Source of the DNA: Roridomyces roridus
Taxonomy: Eukaryota; Basidiomycota; Agaricomycetes; Agaricales; Mycenaceae
DNA: 25,522 nucleotides
Direction of reading: 5' to 3'
NCBI GenBank assembly: GCA_029378245.1
Contig: JARKIF010000354.1
Coordinates: forward strand, 1-25,522
The notes below the pieces were generated by a model that made no database searches, was not told the origin of the DNA, and saw only the letters and a list, made by a program, of their open reading frames with translations. How positions within the stretch are numbered: position 1 is the first letter of the stretch; each line of letters opens with the position of its first letter. Below are positions 11,087 to 21,944 of the stretch, in pieces. Made by a program: the position numbers and the translations under genes.

Positions 11087-11222
11087 CTTGCGCAGAGCCA
11101 CCGGATGGCTTTTTTGACGTGCGCGTCATATGGCTAATTTAGGCAGCAAAAGCCATTCAATGGCTCCACGAGCCAAGTTTAGCAGAGTGGAGCCATACTA
11201 TATGAGACGGTCTTCCTGGCCA
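11087..11222 (+). repeat. Dispersed repeat, copy A (inverted copy B at 13970-14048)
   Basis: The sequence from TTGCGCAG through GATGGCTTTTTT, GTGCGCGTCATA and CTATATG to CCTGGCC recurs on the opposite strand at 13970-14048. Copy A carries an extra 65 bp between GCGTCATA and CTATATG, reported as a nested insertion. Copy B has about 10 bp not found in A after the first AGCCA. No coding frame. ATGGCT/AGCCAT motifs are frequent, as in subterminal arrays of small DNA transposons. Confidence 0.7.
11131..11195. mobile_element. Nested 65-bp miniature insertion flanked by TA
   Basis: The segment starts TGGCT and ends AGCCA, is flanked by TA on both sides (11129-11130 and 11196-11197), and contains an internal palindrome AGCCATTCAATGGCT. 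The homologous place in copy B reads GTCATACTATATG with a single TA and no insert, so B acts as an empty site. TA duplication would fit a Tc1/mariner-type mini-element. The terminal repeat is only 5 bp, so this is tentative. Confidence 0.5.
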
Positions 11223-11627
11223 CCTAAGAGGTTTTCTGTATCGGGGCAGCGATTCAGACCATGAGCGAAGAAATGGAGTACCTAGGGGGATAGTCTGCAC
11301 TCCTACGAGTAGAACGAGCCCCCACTAGACCGATTCTGTCAAGTTTTGGTGACATGGAAAATATTTTGCGGAGGCAGGTCCAAAAATGGCCTGCCCGGCT
11401 AAGTTGGCCATGCGTGGGAATCATTCCCGTCTGCCACGGCGCATCGTCGCTCTCGATTCCTGGCGATTGACAAAATGTATAACTTCAATACAGTGCCCCA
11501 AAAGCCTCTTATTCAACTCATGAATGCATATTTCTGGCTTGGTTGCCACAGATCACACCGACAATTGACAATGAGCACCTCACCTGAGCAGTAGGCGGTG
11601 GGCAAGGGTAGATAGTGGTGGAAACAG

Positions 11628-12852
11628 CTACACCGCCAAAGTGCCGTCAGGCCGAAGCCAGCCGGCGCGCCCATGTGCACACCAGATGAGCCGTATCCTG
11701 GGTTCAGCCGGAGACCGGCTGGGCTCCAGCTGAGTGATCCAGCCAAGAATCCCAGCTGATAGCCGGCTGGCTATCCATGCCGACTGGCATGGGTGTGTCC
11801 AGCTGGAAGTCTTGATTCAATATTGTGAGTCCGTTGAGTCCAGGGCAGCAGAATGACATTTCTGTGGATAGTCTTTGTTTACTGTGAATCTCTTCAGCCA
11901 CAGTAACATATCTCTGAGGGAGACGAGGTCACCGACGACTTGAGAAAAGTTGCTAAGTCCGTTGCCGACGCACGGAGATCTCAAACCGCGTTGCCGTAAG
12001 TCAACAATCACGTTGACTCCACCCGGCGCTGATTCGGCGCTCCATGGCAGCCGTAATAAATGGCGTGATTTTCGGAGTCATTTCCTCCGTTCCTTCTTCC
12101 CTTCCCCCACATCCTCCCTTCTCTCTCCCGTCCTCCAGCAATCGCAAGTCCTCGCGGGGGTCATATCAAGCCCAAGCCCTTCAAATGTCTTCGTTCCCCT
12201 CAAACCGTGATCCTCAATTGAGCCAAGTCTCAAGACGCAAACGCAAGCCGACGGGCCGCAAAGCGTAACTGGCCAACTCTGCTCCCCTGTCGCCGTTGGC
12301 CTCTTCTCAAGTTCCTCAATTGATTTTCCCCGTTCAAAGCCTCAAAATGATCTGCCCCCCGAATGCCCCACCTGCACGCACCTTGTCCCATCTATCCGTC
12401 CTTTCCTTCGTTCCCGTGCGACCGTGTTGACGCTTCATCAACTCTCGTGTCTCGTGTCCCCTACTGGTCTTCAAGGTACAATCAACACCATTATCTCAAG
12501 CTTTCATTCAACCCACCAACTCCTCCAAAACTTCTTCCCGTTCGTATCATATATTGCCCCGCATTTACTACGTGTCATGTATTTCTGTGTAATGAATTGA
12601 GTTTCTCTGATATATTTTTTGAGTGCGATGAGCATGTTTTGACTGGTGTACGACGGGATGAGCGACTGAACTGGCAGCTGGTAGTCAGCTACTCGGACCA
12701 GCTGGCGGCCATGAAAGCTGGATACAGCATGGACCCATTGAAGATGAGACCTGGCATCCATCTTGCCACCAGCCGGATGCCATTCGTCAGCGACATGTGG
12801 CACACATATCACGCCCACCTGCTGGTCAGCTGGCCACACTCTGGCGGTGTAG
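11628..12852. mobile_element. Possible 1.2-kb inverted-repeat element with subterminal CAGCTGG arrays
   Basis: The left end CTACACCGCCA (11628-11638) is matched by its reverse complement at 12842-12852. Similarity continues inward (AGTG) with one mismatch. Both subterminal zones (about 11655-11815 and 12665-12840) are rich in CCAGCTGG, CCGGCTGG and CAGCTGA units, while the core is unrelated pyrimidine-rich DNA. This plan matches the two better supported elements in the window. I found no target duplication, so it may be an old insertion or two separate fragments. Frames inside (171 codons plus, 129 codons minus) are not recognisable. Confidence 0.45.
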
Positions 12853-12868
12853 AGCATGATACAAGTAG

Positions 12869-13485
12869 TCAACCATGAATCCAAAAGCCACATGTTGGTG
12901 GGCTGGCCCCTAGTGAGCCGCGCGGTGGGCTCTGGTGTCGGGGAGAGGAAAGGGACGGCAGGCTAGAGCGGCGAGTCGGTGACACTCTTCGGCCTTCGAG
13001 ATCGAATGGAGACAGTTGGGGAGTTGACGTTGGGGCTTTTCGATGCTCATAGGGTGTATTGGAACCCGGGAGATGAGGTAGATGTGCCTGAAAAGTGCGG
13101 GAAAGTGAGGTATGTGGTGTCGGCTGCCGCCAGCTCATCGCCCGTCGAGGGCCATAAAAAGCCATAATAAGGCAGTGGAGTATTGAGAAGGTCATAATAA
13201 AGACGATTGGATGGACTGAGGTACATGCGGCGGTCGTATTTCGATGTGGTAGAAAAGCGTGCAAAACAAGTGTGACGACGAGCCCCAGCACGAAGCCGTG
13301 ACGGGGTGTACAGAGAAGGTGAGCGGGGTTATTCGAGGAGAAGGGTCCATGTACGCACCGTGGTAGTAATTCCCACCGTCGCGGTCCCTCATCCCCTCCA
13401 AAAATTTGGACACTTCCGGTGTGCACTTTTTGGGGCTGCGGAGCGATTGGCTCCAGCGACGGGAAGCCAGGACGGCTAATAGCAT
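12869..13485 (-). pseudogene. Possible small two-helix membrane protein with a frame break
   Basis: A minus-strand frame from 13485 reads MLLAVLASRRWSQSLRSPKK and continues to HPVTA near 13315. A second frame then continues with FVLGLVVTLVLHAFL, and later IVFIMTFSILHCLIMAFYG. These are two convincing membrane helices, followed by a Ser/Pro/Arg-rich tail ending at 12869. I find no AG acceptor that would join the two frames with an intron, so one base appears to be missing near 13310, or the upstream frame is not coding. No family recognised. It could be a remnant or a single-base sequence error. Confidence 0.25.
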
Positions 13486-13969
13486 ATCAATACCGCCAAT
13501 AGCATGCCTAGACCGTGCTTACAGACTGTGCAGAGTTTGAAGACGATACCACAAAAACTGGGTCCGAGACAAAGGTGACGATTCGACACGCTAAGCGCTA
13601 GAATTCGCTGCTTCAGTCGCAATCTTGGGCAGTACGGTGGAGGTTGGGGTGGAAACGATGGCCTAATCGTTGGTCAAAAGATAGCCCGGGGTCCGCTGAG
13701 TGTAAGAAGCCCCAGAGGGCCCGGATTGGTGTGGGGGTCGTCGAGAAAGAGCGAGTCAAATGCAAGCGATGCCAGTGCCAAATTAAGAAATCACGTATTT
13801 CGGGCTGTCGCCCCGGTCCCCGACGAGCACAGCATCACGTCAACTACGTCAATCAAGGCCAAATTCAGTTTGCGACGAGCCATATACATCCCTTCCAATA
13901 TACGACTACGAGCAAGTAAGAATATTCGAACGACAGGCTTCTATGGAGCAAGTGACCAGGTAGCCTGTG

Positions 13970-14048
13970 CGGCCAGGTGGGGGGTCCCATATAGTATGAC
14001 GCGCACGGCCAAAAAGCCATCACGTGGCTAGTATGGCTTCTGCGCAAC
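13970..14048 (-). repeat. Dispersed repeat, copy B (inverted relative to copy A)
   Basis: Read on the minus strand, it runs from TTGCGCAG through TGATGGCTTTTTGG and GTGCGCGTCATA to CTATATGGGA and CCTGGCCGC. It matches copy A at 11087-11222 but lacks A's 65-bp insert. Confidence 0.7.
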
Positions 14049-17000
14049 CTCTCTAATGTATTTCTCGGGCACACATGGAACAAGGGACATATGAAGCTAC
14101 CCGTGACCTCAGAACTCTACTTGGGGGTACGGGCCGTTGCAGAGCACGGCATAGACGAGAACTTCCTTGTGTGAAAATGTACACAGTGTGTTGGGTGAAA
14201 TCAACAAGAAACAAGACGTGGCCCTCGCTACGCTCCGGCGCCGAGGCAATGAGCTCAGGTAAGTCGCAAATAAATGTGATTCTGCAGTAACCAAGTACAT
14301 GGGCATTGGAGATGAGTAATTTACATGAAACAAACATACAGAAGGTCGGCAATGGAGAGTTGATGGAGAATTGAGAGAGAGGTGCCAGAAGAACACCATC
14401 CAGTCGGGAAGGGAATGCACCCAATCGAGAAAAGGAGCTCGGGGAGTCGAAACGATGAGCCCAATGTGGGAATTGAGTAGAGGGACAACATGCGGCTGGC
14501 GAGCGTCATACCGCGATTAATGATCTGCGCTGGCGAGACATTCCATTTCCCGGGGTGAAGTGAAATCTACATTGGCAGGGATTGTGTCTTGGATAGTGAA
14601 AGATCCTGCGGGGTGAAATCGTGCTCGCTAGGTTGATGGGCAGGTTCTGCAGTACACGAACACAGTCGGAGTCGGGAAGGGAGCTGACCAACCAGCACAA
14701 TCGATGTTTCTTGAGGATTTTCAACAACCATCGGAAGGGATGAATGAGAGGGGAAGTGAGTGTGGGCGACACAATCCGGGCGGCTTCTAAATTTCGGGTC
14801 TTGGCCAGCACGAAAGAGGTGAGGACCAAGCGGAGGCAGAGACAGAACAGTTCCATGAGCAGATGTAGGAAGCTTCACGTAATTGGTGACGAGCGAGAAC
14901 AGATTGCGTGGGGGAGACTGGGGGAGGCCGGGGGAGGGAGGGAGAGGAAGGCATCATTAGGTGGTACTGGTGAACCGAGCGAAGCTATATACTCCAGTGT
15001 GCCGAGGGGACGCGTGTCTCGGCCTTTGAAGCTGTTGAACCGGCGGAAGGAAGATCTGTCAAGCAAAGCTGTAAAGCTTCTCAGATTTTTGATTCAAGAT
15101 GCACGCATGCAGCTCCTGGCAGGCCTACGTCGCCTTCAGCCGGCGACATATGGCCTGAAATGCTGTTCAAATGCTGTCAAGTAGTGGTTCTTCATGAGAA
15201 AAATGAACATAGATCTCGAATGAGACCATTGGCTGCTGCGCCAGATGAGAGAGGAGGATAAAGAGAGCTTCACACAAATGGAGATAGAGAAGAAGATTCT
15301 AACCAAAATGGTGCTATAATCTTAAAGAACGGATAATCAAGTTGAAATCAAGGCAAATGTGATTGTGTGGCTGTGTAGAGAACCCGGTTTGCAGTGACAT
15401 GATGATTGTGACACCTTTGATCAACCTTTGATCCCTCCTTGCTCTGTCCAAATATCCAACTGGCAGAGGATTGAAAATGCCCCACGGTGGCCTGGACAGC
15501 TCAAGGAAGAGTGTTTGTGTGCATTTTTGCAGTCAGTTTGCCTTACACTGCCAAGCCCTGGTCCTCATTCATTAGCTAATAGCAGAAGATTAAGTAGGCC
15601 ATCTGACTTCCTTTGAACCTTCTGTGGCAACAGGACCCAGAGCTCACTACATCTTAGTGTGACTGGTGAAAAAGGCAAGTACTCAACAGGCCCAGCAGCC
15701 CTGTGGAGTCACTTGGGGATCTATACCTAAGTATTACCCCTGTGCTCCAGCATCCAGGGTTTTGATGAGAATTGTGGGCTCTGGCCATCAGGAAAACCTG
15801 AAGTTGCCAATTGTCGGTAATTGCCACCATATACCGAAGAATGTCTCATTATCCAAGATTTTTCTGATGTCTAAGTGCCGATAATTTCGTACCAACTTTC
15901 GAAGAATGGCTCACAAATGCTGACATATGGCTATCATATGGCCCCATTTGGAGCAGGTATCTTTGTATTCAACGGACATCTCTCGTGTTATTCAACTGGG
16001 TGTACACGGAAATGAACTGTATTGCACATTAAAAATGAATACAGTGGTAACGGTATGATGTACATATGCATATTCCAGATTCAACCCGAGAAACCTGCCC
16101 ATCGCACTGTGCAAGCATTGATACGTATGGTGGAATCGCGACATGAGGCAGAGCTGTCGGCAAAGGGATGAGCGGCAGGGCAGTGAAGTATTCAGGATGT
16201 CACATACATATATGGACGAAGCTGATGTGCGAGTAAAATAGGGGACTGCAGAACAACAATGAATAGATGTGAATCATGGAGGAAAGGACACATACTGAGG
16301 GAAGGACCCGTTCATAATGAACCAGTAAGGGCTGGGGTGGGTGTGATTAGGCCATATACGACACAAAGAAATATCACTATTCACCATTGTGAACGGAAGC
16401 AGCTGTATGCGACGGAGCGTGGGTAGGTAGGGTATTGGAAAGGAGACAGTCCAGGGATATAGAACTGAGAACGCACCTTACAAGTTACGGCGGTCTTGTG
16501 CCGACGTGGGAGTGCCAACGCTGGTATGCATCGGTGAGGTGGCAGGGCTTAGCCGAGGGCGGCGAGCGACAGGCTACAGCGGCGAGTGTGAGCCTGATCC
16601 TACAGGTACCAGGGATGGATTGAACGTTAGTGGAAAGATGGCAGCAGCACACGCTGATGAGCATGGAATTTGACTGCCCTTGAAAACGCGTATTTTGCAC
16701 GATTTCAGATGTGGTTTCCATACTATATGATCTCAGTACGAGAGCTGATGTCGAGCCCAGAGACAGTCAGTACGGTGGATACTTTAGAGTACTATACAGG
16801 TTGAAGGGTATTTACCTGGATACGACTGATGGACTCACTCCGAAACATGTAGGAGGTGTGGATACCTGCCTTACCAATGGGATACACCAATTAAACAGTT
16901 CTTAACCGTTGTATGATTGTCAGCAGTTCGAACCTTGGTGCAAGTGCAATTCGGAGGTTCGGGAGTTCACGGAATGATGGACAAGTCGGCCGAATGACCT

Positions 17001-18597
17001 GAAACATGAGCAGACCGCCGAGACGGGTCCGATGGAAGTGACGTAGTAGCCGGAACAAGTGGATTCCGGCTCGGATACGGACTTTTAGTTAAGTATCTGC
17101 TGGTATCCGAGACCAAGAGTGGGAGATATGGGTATCGTTCGAGACCTACAACACGTGGGAGTACGTTTTGAGGCCATACTCTGGAGGGGAAGAAGGGATA
17201 CAAGATATCCAAACTGTCCGAGTCATGGATCAGCGATGGAATCACGAGATAACATGCTGAATCATGGCTTGGCGCTCTGGCTGACTGAGCACCAGTGCCA
17301 GATCAACCAATCAGGTCGTTTCTATTCAGGATACGTGGGAGATTCATCATTATTGCGCCATTCGTTTGTACTATCATATGATTCCCGGACATGTATAAAG
17401 TAGATAGAGTGTTACCCAAGAGGGCAGCGGATACTTCCCCCACTAGCAAGCTACCAGCTGCGACTACGGGATTTGTCCGAGGCTTTCGAAGGTGCATTGC
17501 GTAGAATAAGCAATCGCCCTTGAAAATCTAAATTGTTGTTTTGTTGGCTCCTGTTGTGTGAATCGAGTTTGAAGCATAGTTTGGTTCGAGTGCAAGTTGG
17601 ATTGTGATTAGGGTTTCAGCTCAGTGGCAGCTTTGGAAGGCTTGCTACGGCTTGGTACGGTTTGTGTGTCAGTTAGGGTCTGGTTGTGTGTTCAGTGTCA
17701 GGAATTGGTTCAGGAATTGTTGGAATTTGTGAAATCCGTGTTGTATCGGTCGCTGTCGTCTTCAGATACCAGTGTAAAAGGGATCGAGAGACCCAAATAC
17801 CTGCTTTATTGCAAAAACCCGGCTTTAGCCACACTCAATCTATCTTTTGTGTTAGCTGTGAAGCTTTAAAATCTACAAAACGCTTTAGAATCGCCATCCT
17901 TGGTTTTCATCAAGGATTTTGATTCGCAATACAAAACTCGACCAATCATATCGAGACAATATCACAGTATTCCCTACAACCTTTCATAAGGCCCTGTACT
18001 AGGGACTTATACTCGCCTTTGCCTGCTGTCAATATAGTTGTCACTCGCCCCGGAGCTTCGTGATTGGGTTGTTTAGATATAGATTCGTCTGTATCGAGAC
18101 TCATCTAGTCTTGTTGTTTCGAGTTGGTTGATTTCTATAGTAGGTTTAGAGCACATACATCAACGCACTGCAGCTCTGAGTCTTGTACATGTGCCGGGCC
18201 CGAGCATTCCCAAGATCTTGTGGATGTCCGTGAACACGTGTGGAGGCGCGTGGAGGTGCTATAGAAGTATGAGGACGGACCTGGGCACAGGGGAGATGGA
18301 GGTCGCAAGGCGGGAAAGGGTAAATGAGGTGGGTTGTCAGTGGAAGATGGGGGGAGGAAGAGAAAGGCGTTGACAGCGCTTCTCATCTTGCCGAGTTGGC
18401 AACCAACATCACGTGAGCGGTGCGGCGACAGAACACCGTCTTACCGTAACTGTTACGTGCTCTCGGCAAACGACTTAGCGAAATTTATGAGATCGTACAA
18501 GCTGGGCAGACTGAAGGGTAGCGCACATAACAGCCAATCTCTTGGAGTGAACCATAGCCAGGACTCCCTGGGTGCCTGCCAGCAAGTTTCTCTCACA

Positions 18598-18623
18598 CCG
18601 AGATTTGACCCAAACAATCTCGG
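18598..18623. repeat. Hairpin: 8-bp stem, 10-nt loop
   Basis: CCGAGATT at 18598-18605 pairs perfectly with AATCTCGG at 18616-18623. Just downstream the motif TCGGCAAATTGTTTCGGAG adds further short inverted segments. No T-run follows, and the function is unknown. Confidence 0.4.
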
Positions 18624-19251
18624 CAAATTGTTTCGGAGTTTCGGCAGTGTTCAACATTTTCGGATTGTCGCAGATTGTTGCCAAGATGGCGAATGTGGTT
18701 TTTCCTGATGTGCGCATACTTTCAGACGGAGATTCATCTTCAATCTACTTCAATATTTCACACAAAGGATGGAATCTCAATTGAGGACATGGGGAATCAG
18801 TGTTGATGCATATGAACATCCATCACAGAGTTTATGTTCTTTAAACTTTTGGCTGCAAAGAATTTTTGTAATTTCTGAGGAGGGTGTTCTAAGCAATAGT
18901 ACACCTCCTTCTTCAGTCTGATTACATCCCAGAGATCCAGGGTCTCTGGTTAACTTGAAATGAGCTGATTGAAAACGGCAGGTAAATCACAGATATCATA
19001 TGTAATATCTGGAATGAGACCTCACCTTGGGGGAACAAAACTCGAGTCCAGTTACTAGGAGTGTGATTGCAAAATCTCAGGTCATTTCAGCCGAAATAGA
19101 ATGCTCTGGAGAGAAAGGAAAAACTCACTGATGGCAGCTGTCAAAATTGCTGATTGTAGCCGCAAAAAGGAAACAGCACAGCCACCCTCATCAAAAGTCT
19201 GAATCCGTATAAAAAGTTGTCGGGATTCTGGCCTGACTGAATTTTAAAAGA

Positions 19252-19278
19252 ACGAGAACTTAGCAAGTAAGTTCTCGT
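19252..19278. repeat. Perfect hairpin: 11-bp stem, 5-nt loop
   Basis: ACGAGAACTTA at 19252-19262 is followed by the loop GCAAG and the exact complement TAAGTTCTCGT at 19268-19278. It lies about 480 bp upstream of the seven-helix protein gene, in no recognised coding frame. Confidence 0.6.
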
Positions 19279-19760
19279 AACCTGCCGTTATGATGGAATT
19301 CCAGCGTACCTTGGCGGGCAGCATCTCGGCCCCCGACGTACGTCGTAGCGCGAGAAAATCAAAGATCGTGGTTGCGGTCAAAAGGGGAATGATGCGTCAT
19401 TTATTTGGCAATCGGTCACACAGACGCCTTTTCTCAGGCAACCCCAAATGCCTCCCATTATCTGGGTCAACCAGCATACTCAAGGGCCGAATCCTCCGCA
19501 TGAAACTGTCCAATGGTCAAGCAACTTTCTGCGATCCCCTGCCTTGAATTCAGTTCGTCGCCCGACTCGGATGTCCATCATAAACTCTCACTGGCACTTA
19601 GCACCTAGGACATCCAATTAAAGCTTGTGGCGATTTCCCATTCTTTAGCCGGCCATTCCAGATGTTCATTGACTCACACATACGTGTACACGCCCTGACG
19701 GATTCAATCGTCAGAGGGAACCAGGGGCATGACAACGAGGGGCACCACAAATTCGTTTAA

Positions 19761-21440
19761 ATGCCCGCTTCGTCCTCCCCCAATGTCATGGGTGCCTCCA
19801 CCCAGTTCCCAGCGGTAGGACTTCAGGCCTTAATCGCCTCGATCATCTTGCTAGGTGTGCGCGCGCTGGAGACTTGGAATTCTTTGCCACGGTTAAACTT
19901 TACCCTTCAGGTGTCTCGATCCTCACCCTCTTCTTCTCGCGGCGGCTCCCGGAATTGCAGGAGGGATCGACTACGAGGCAGACGTGGGCACGCCCGAGTT
20001 GGCTCCGCGTCTGTGTGCTGTTGATCTTTTTGGACTCGTACTGCTTCGTGTTTGCTTGTAAGATTGACTGCCTTTCCGCTACTTGTAATTGATAATTCCA
20101 TGTAGCAGGGATCCTGATATTCGGAGTCGGTCTGCAGAGGAACTCGACCACCTGTGCGGCGGCGATATATCTCTGTGTCTTGTTCTACACGTCCTCCAAG
20201 GTCCTGATATACGCATTCTTGAGTGAGTGGGGATTATATATTTTTGCGTCCGGTGTAATCTGACTGAGGGAACATACAGCTGAGAAAGCGTTCATTGTCT
20301 GGGACACAGGCCGTAGCCGCAGGCGCTCTCCCGTGTATCTCGTCTGTGTGGCCACCATCGCCCTCTACTTTGCTGTCATCCTCGCAGTGCTCTTCGGTAA
20401 TTCTGGGTAGAGTGATTCGTCCAGGTACCTGAACCAGTTACAGAACACATCTCAGAGTTTAGGCCGGGTGACACAGCATGTAGGTGTTTGCTCCCTACTC
20501 AATTCAAAGACCTCTGACTCGCGTCCGTTGCAGGCGTGATCGGACTCAAACCAACTGCCTCCCTACCTCTGCTCTGTTATGATTTGTGAGTGACTAGTTT
20601 GGCATTCCTCATCAGGGTCATTGACGAAGGTACCAACAGGTGCATAAATATCCTTCTAACGGGTCTGTTCCTATGGCCGATCATCCGCTCAGCGCATTCG
20701 AGCACAAGGCTGCGCAGGGTCGCCATGCGGACGCTTGTGTACGTTTAATCTCGGATAATGTTGATTCAGGAAACGTTAACCACTTCTCCAGCGCCTCAGG
20801 GGCTGCGCTCACAACATCCACGGTCGGTCTAGGCCTGATTCGAGGAGTCATAACAATCTTACTTATCGTATCCCTTGCCAACAGATCAACATTGGCGTCC
20901 TCACTGCTCTGAAAGGACGACAACTCGGATGGGTCTGTCTAGCGAGCTGCGGAGCGGACATAGGTCGATTCCAATTCCGATCATCTCATCTAGACCTCAG
21001 CTCCCACTCCATCGACAGGTCGTATTCAACGCCGCAGCCGTATTCTGGGTAACGGCAAGAACCTCATCCTCCGGGTCCGATTCCTTCAGCGCACACAGCA
21101 GCGATGGTGGGAATCGGCGCGCGACGATCGACAGCCATAACGTCCTATCGTTCGCCGTCCCACCCAGTCCTGCGCATGTGCACTCATTCAAGCGGGATCG
21201 CGACGATCTGCCGGCGCCTGTAAGCAGTCCGCTTGGCAGCAACTTCTTCAGAATGGGGGACTTGCCTCCGAGTACGGCGCGGGGGTTCCAGGTGCGTTTA
21301 AGATTTATTAGAATTCATTGTGAACGTAGAGTTGATTCATGGATTTGAAGATCCGCGTGACGACCGAGTCTCAAGTTTGTACGAGCCCCCCGCCGATGGC
21401 GATAGACAGCACCGTGCACGCTAAACATCCTTCTACGTGA
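19761..21440 (+). CDS. Seven-helix fungal membrane protein, function unknown, eleven exons
   Basis: Exons read from splice signals: 19761-19854, 19911-20057, 20106-20222 (or from 20109), 20280-20396, 20444-20479, 20534-20585, 20640-20738, 20792-20822, 20885-20959, 21019-21291 and 21351-21440. They total 1131 nt, giving 376 residues. Seven hydrophobic segments are visible: GLQALIASIILLGGVSILTL, LRVCVLLIFLDSYCFVFA (continuing as GILIFGVGL), AAIYLCVLFYTSSKVLIYAF, VYLVCVATIALYFAVILAVL, LLCYDLCINILLTGLFLW, an Ala/Thr-rich helix before GVLTALKGRQLGW, and VVFNAAAVFWV. A hydrophilic Ser/Arg-rich C-terminal tail of about 100 residues follows. The layout resembles uncharacterised seven-helix families of fungi, some called receptor-like. 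I cannot name a ligand or substrate. One intron (20960-21018) needs an AT donor to keep the segment VCLASCGAD. The gene converges on the regulator that ends at 21945. Confidence 0.75.
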
Positions 21441-21944
21441 GGTGGACTTTATTACCTGTTGGACATTCTCGACTTGAGTCCTTATTACAACGAACGCATT
21501 GGACACGCTATCAATATTTGTCGGCATCCTTGCCGCAGAGAACACTGTACTCCGGGTCGCAGTGTTATCTGCCTTGCTCCCAGAAGAAACCGCAGGGATT
21601 TTGATTCCAGGAATTGGAACCGTCGCCATTCGTCTGAATGACCGCGGGTTCCATCTTTGCTAGCCTCCTCTTTGCTCTCTTCCTAGTATTTCAACATTGA
21701 AATCTAGTACTCCGCCGACATACTGCGAGTGGCTTTCCGAAACCTGAAAACAAACTCCTCTGCCCAAGAGATCACAATGTTCAACCCTCCCTTAGGCCCG
21801 TCTCCAGCCACATTCGCGGGCCCAAAACAACCGAATCCACCTGCGCTATGTCTGTGGCCCTGGCTTCAATTGAGTCCCTTGAGCTTGTCGGTTTCCCGTG
21901 AATTTCTGTTCCGGTATAATTTCAATGCATGTATGTCTGTACGC
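21441..21944. other. Intergenic region between two convergent genes
   Basis: This 504-bp stretch separates the 3' ends of the membrane protein gene (plus) and the regulator gene (minus) and should hold both 3' untranslated regions. Open stretches occur on both strands around 21480-21650 (for example plus-strand IFVGILAAENTVLRVAVL, hydrophobic), but I could not attach them to either gene. They could be an unrecognised exon or chance. Confidence 0.45.

Larger units (their letters stand above)
14049..19760. other. Gene-poor region without recognisable genes
   Basis: Frames are at most 146 codons (14744-15184 plus, Arg-rich) and none is recognisable. I saw no paired splice signals that would build a longer protein. 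Local composition varies, with A/T-rich stretches at about 15250-16100 and 18800-19250. Two hairpins are listed separately. A T-loop-like GTTCGAACC at about 16925-16933 has no matching stems for a tRNA. The last few hundred bases probably include the promoter of the seven-helix protein gene. Confidence 0.4.

Noticed and set aside
16922..16940. Possible tRNA T-loop around GTTCGAACC.
   Set aside because: Neither strand offers a matching T-stem, acceptor stem or A box. The similar GGTTCGAG sites near 5743 and 17583 also lack the B-box consensus.
19855..19910. Apparent one-base frameshift in the first exon of the seven-helix protein, where a second open frame (FFATVKLYPSG) begins.
   Set aside because: A canonical 56-nt GT-AG intron at 19855-19910 joins the frames exactly and builds one continuous first helix, so no frameshift is needed.
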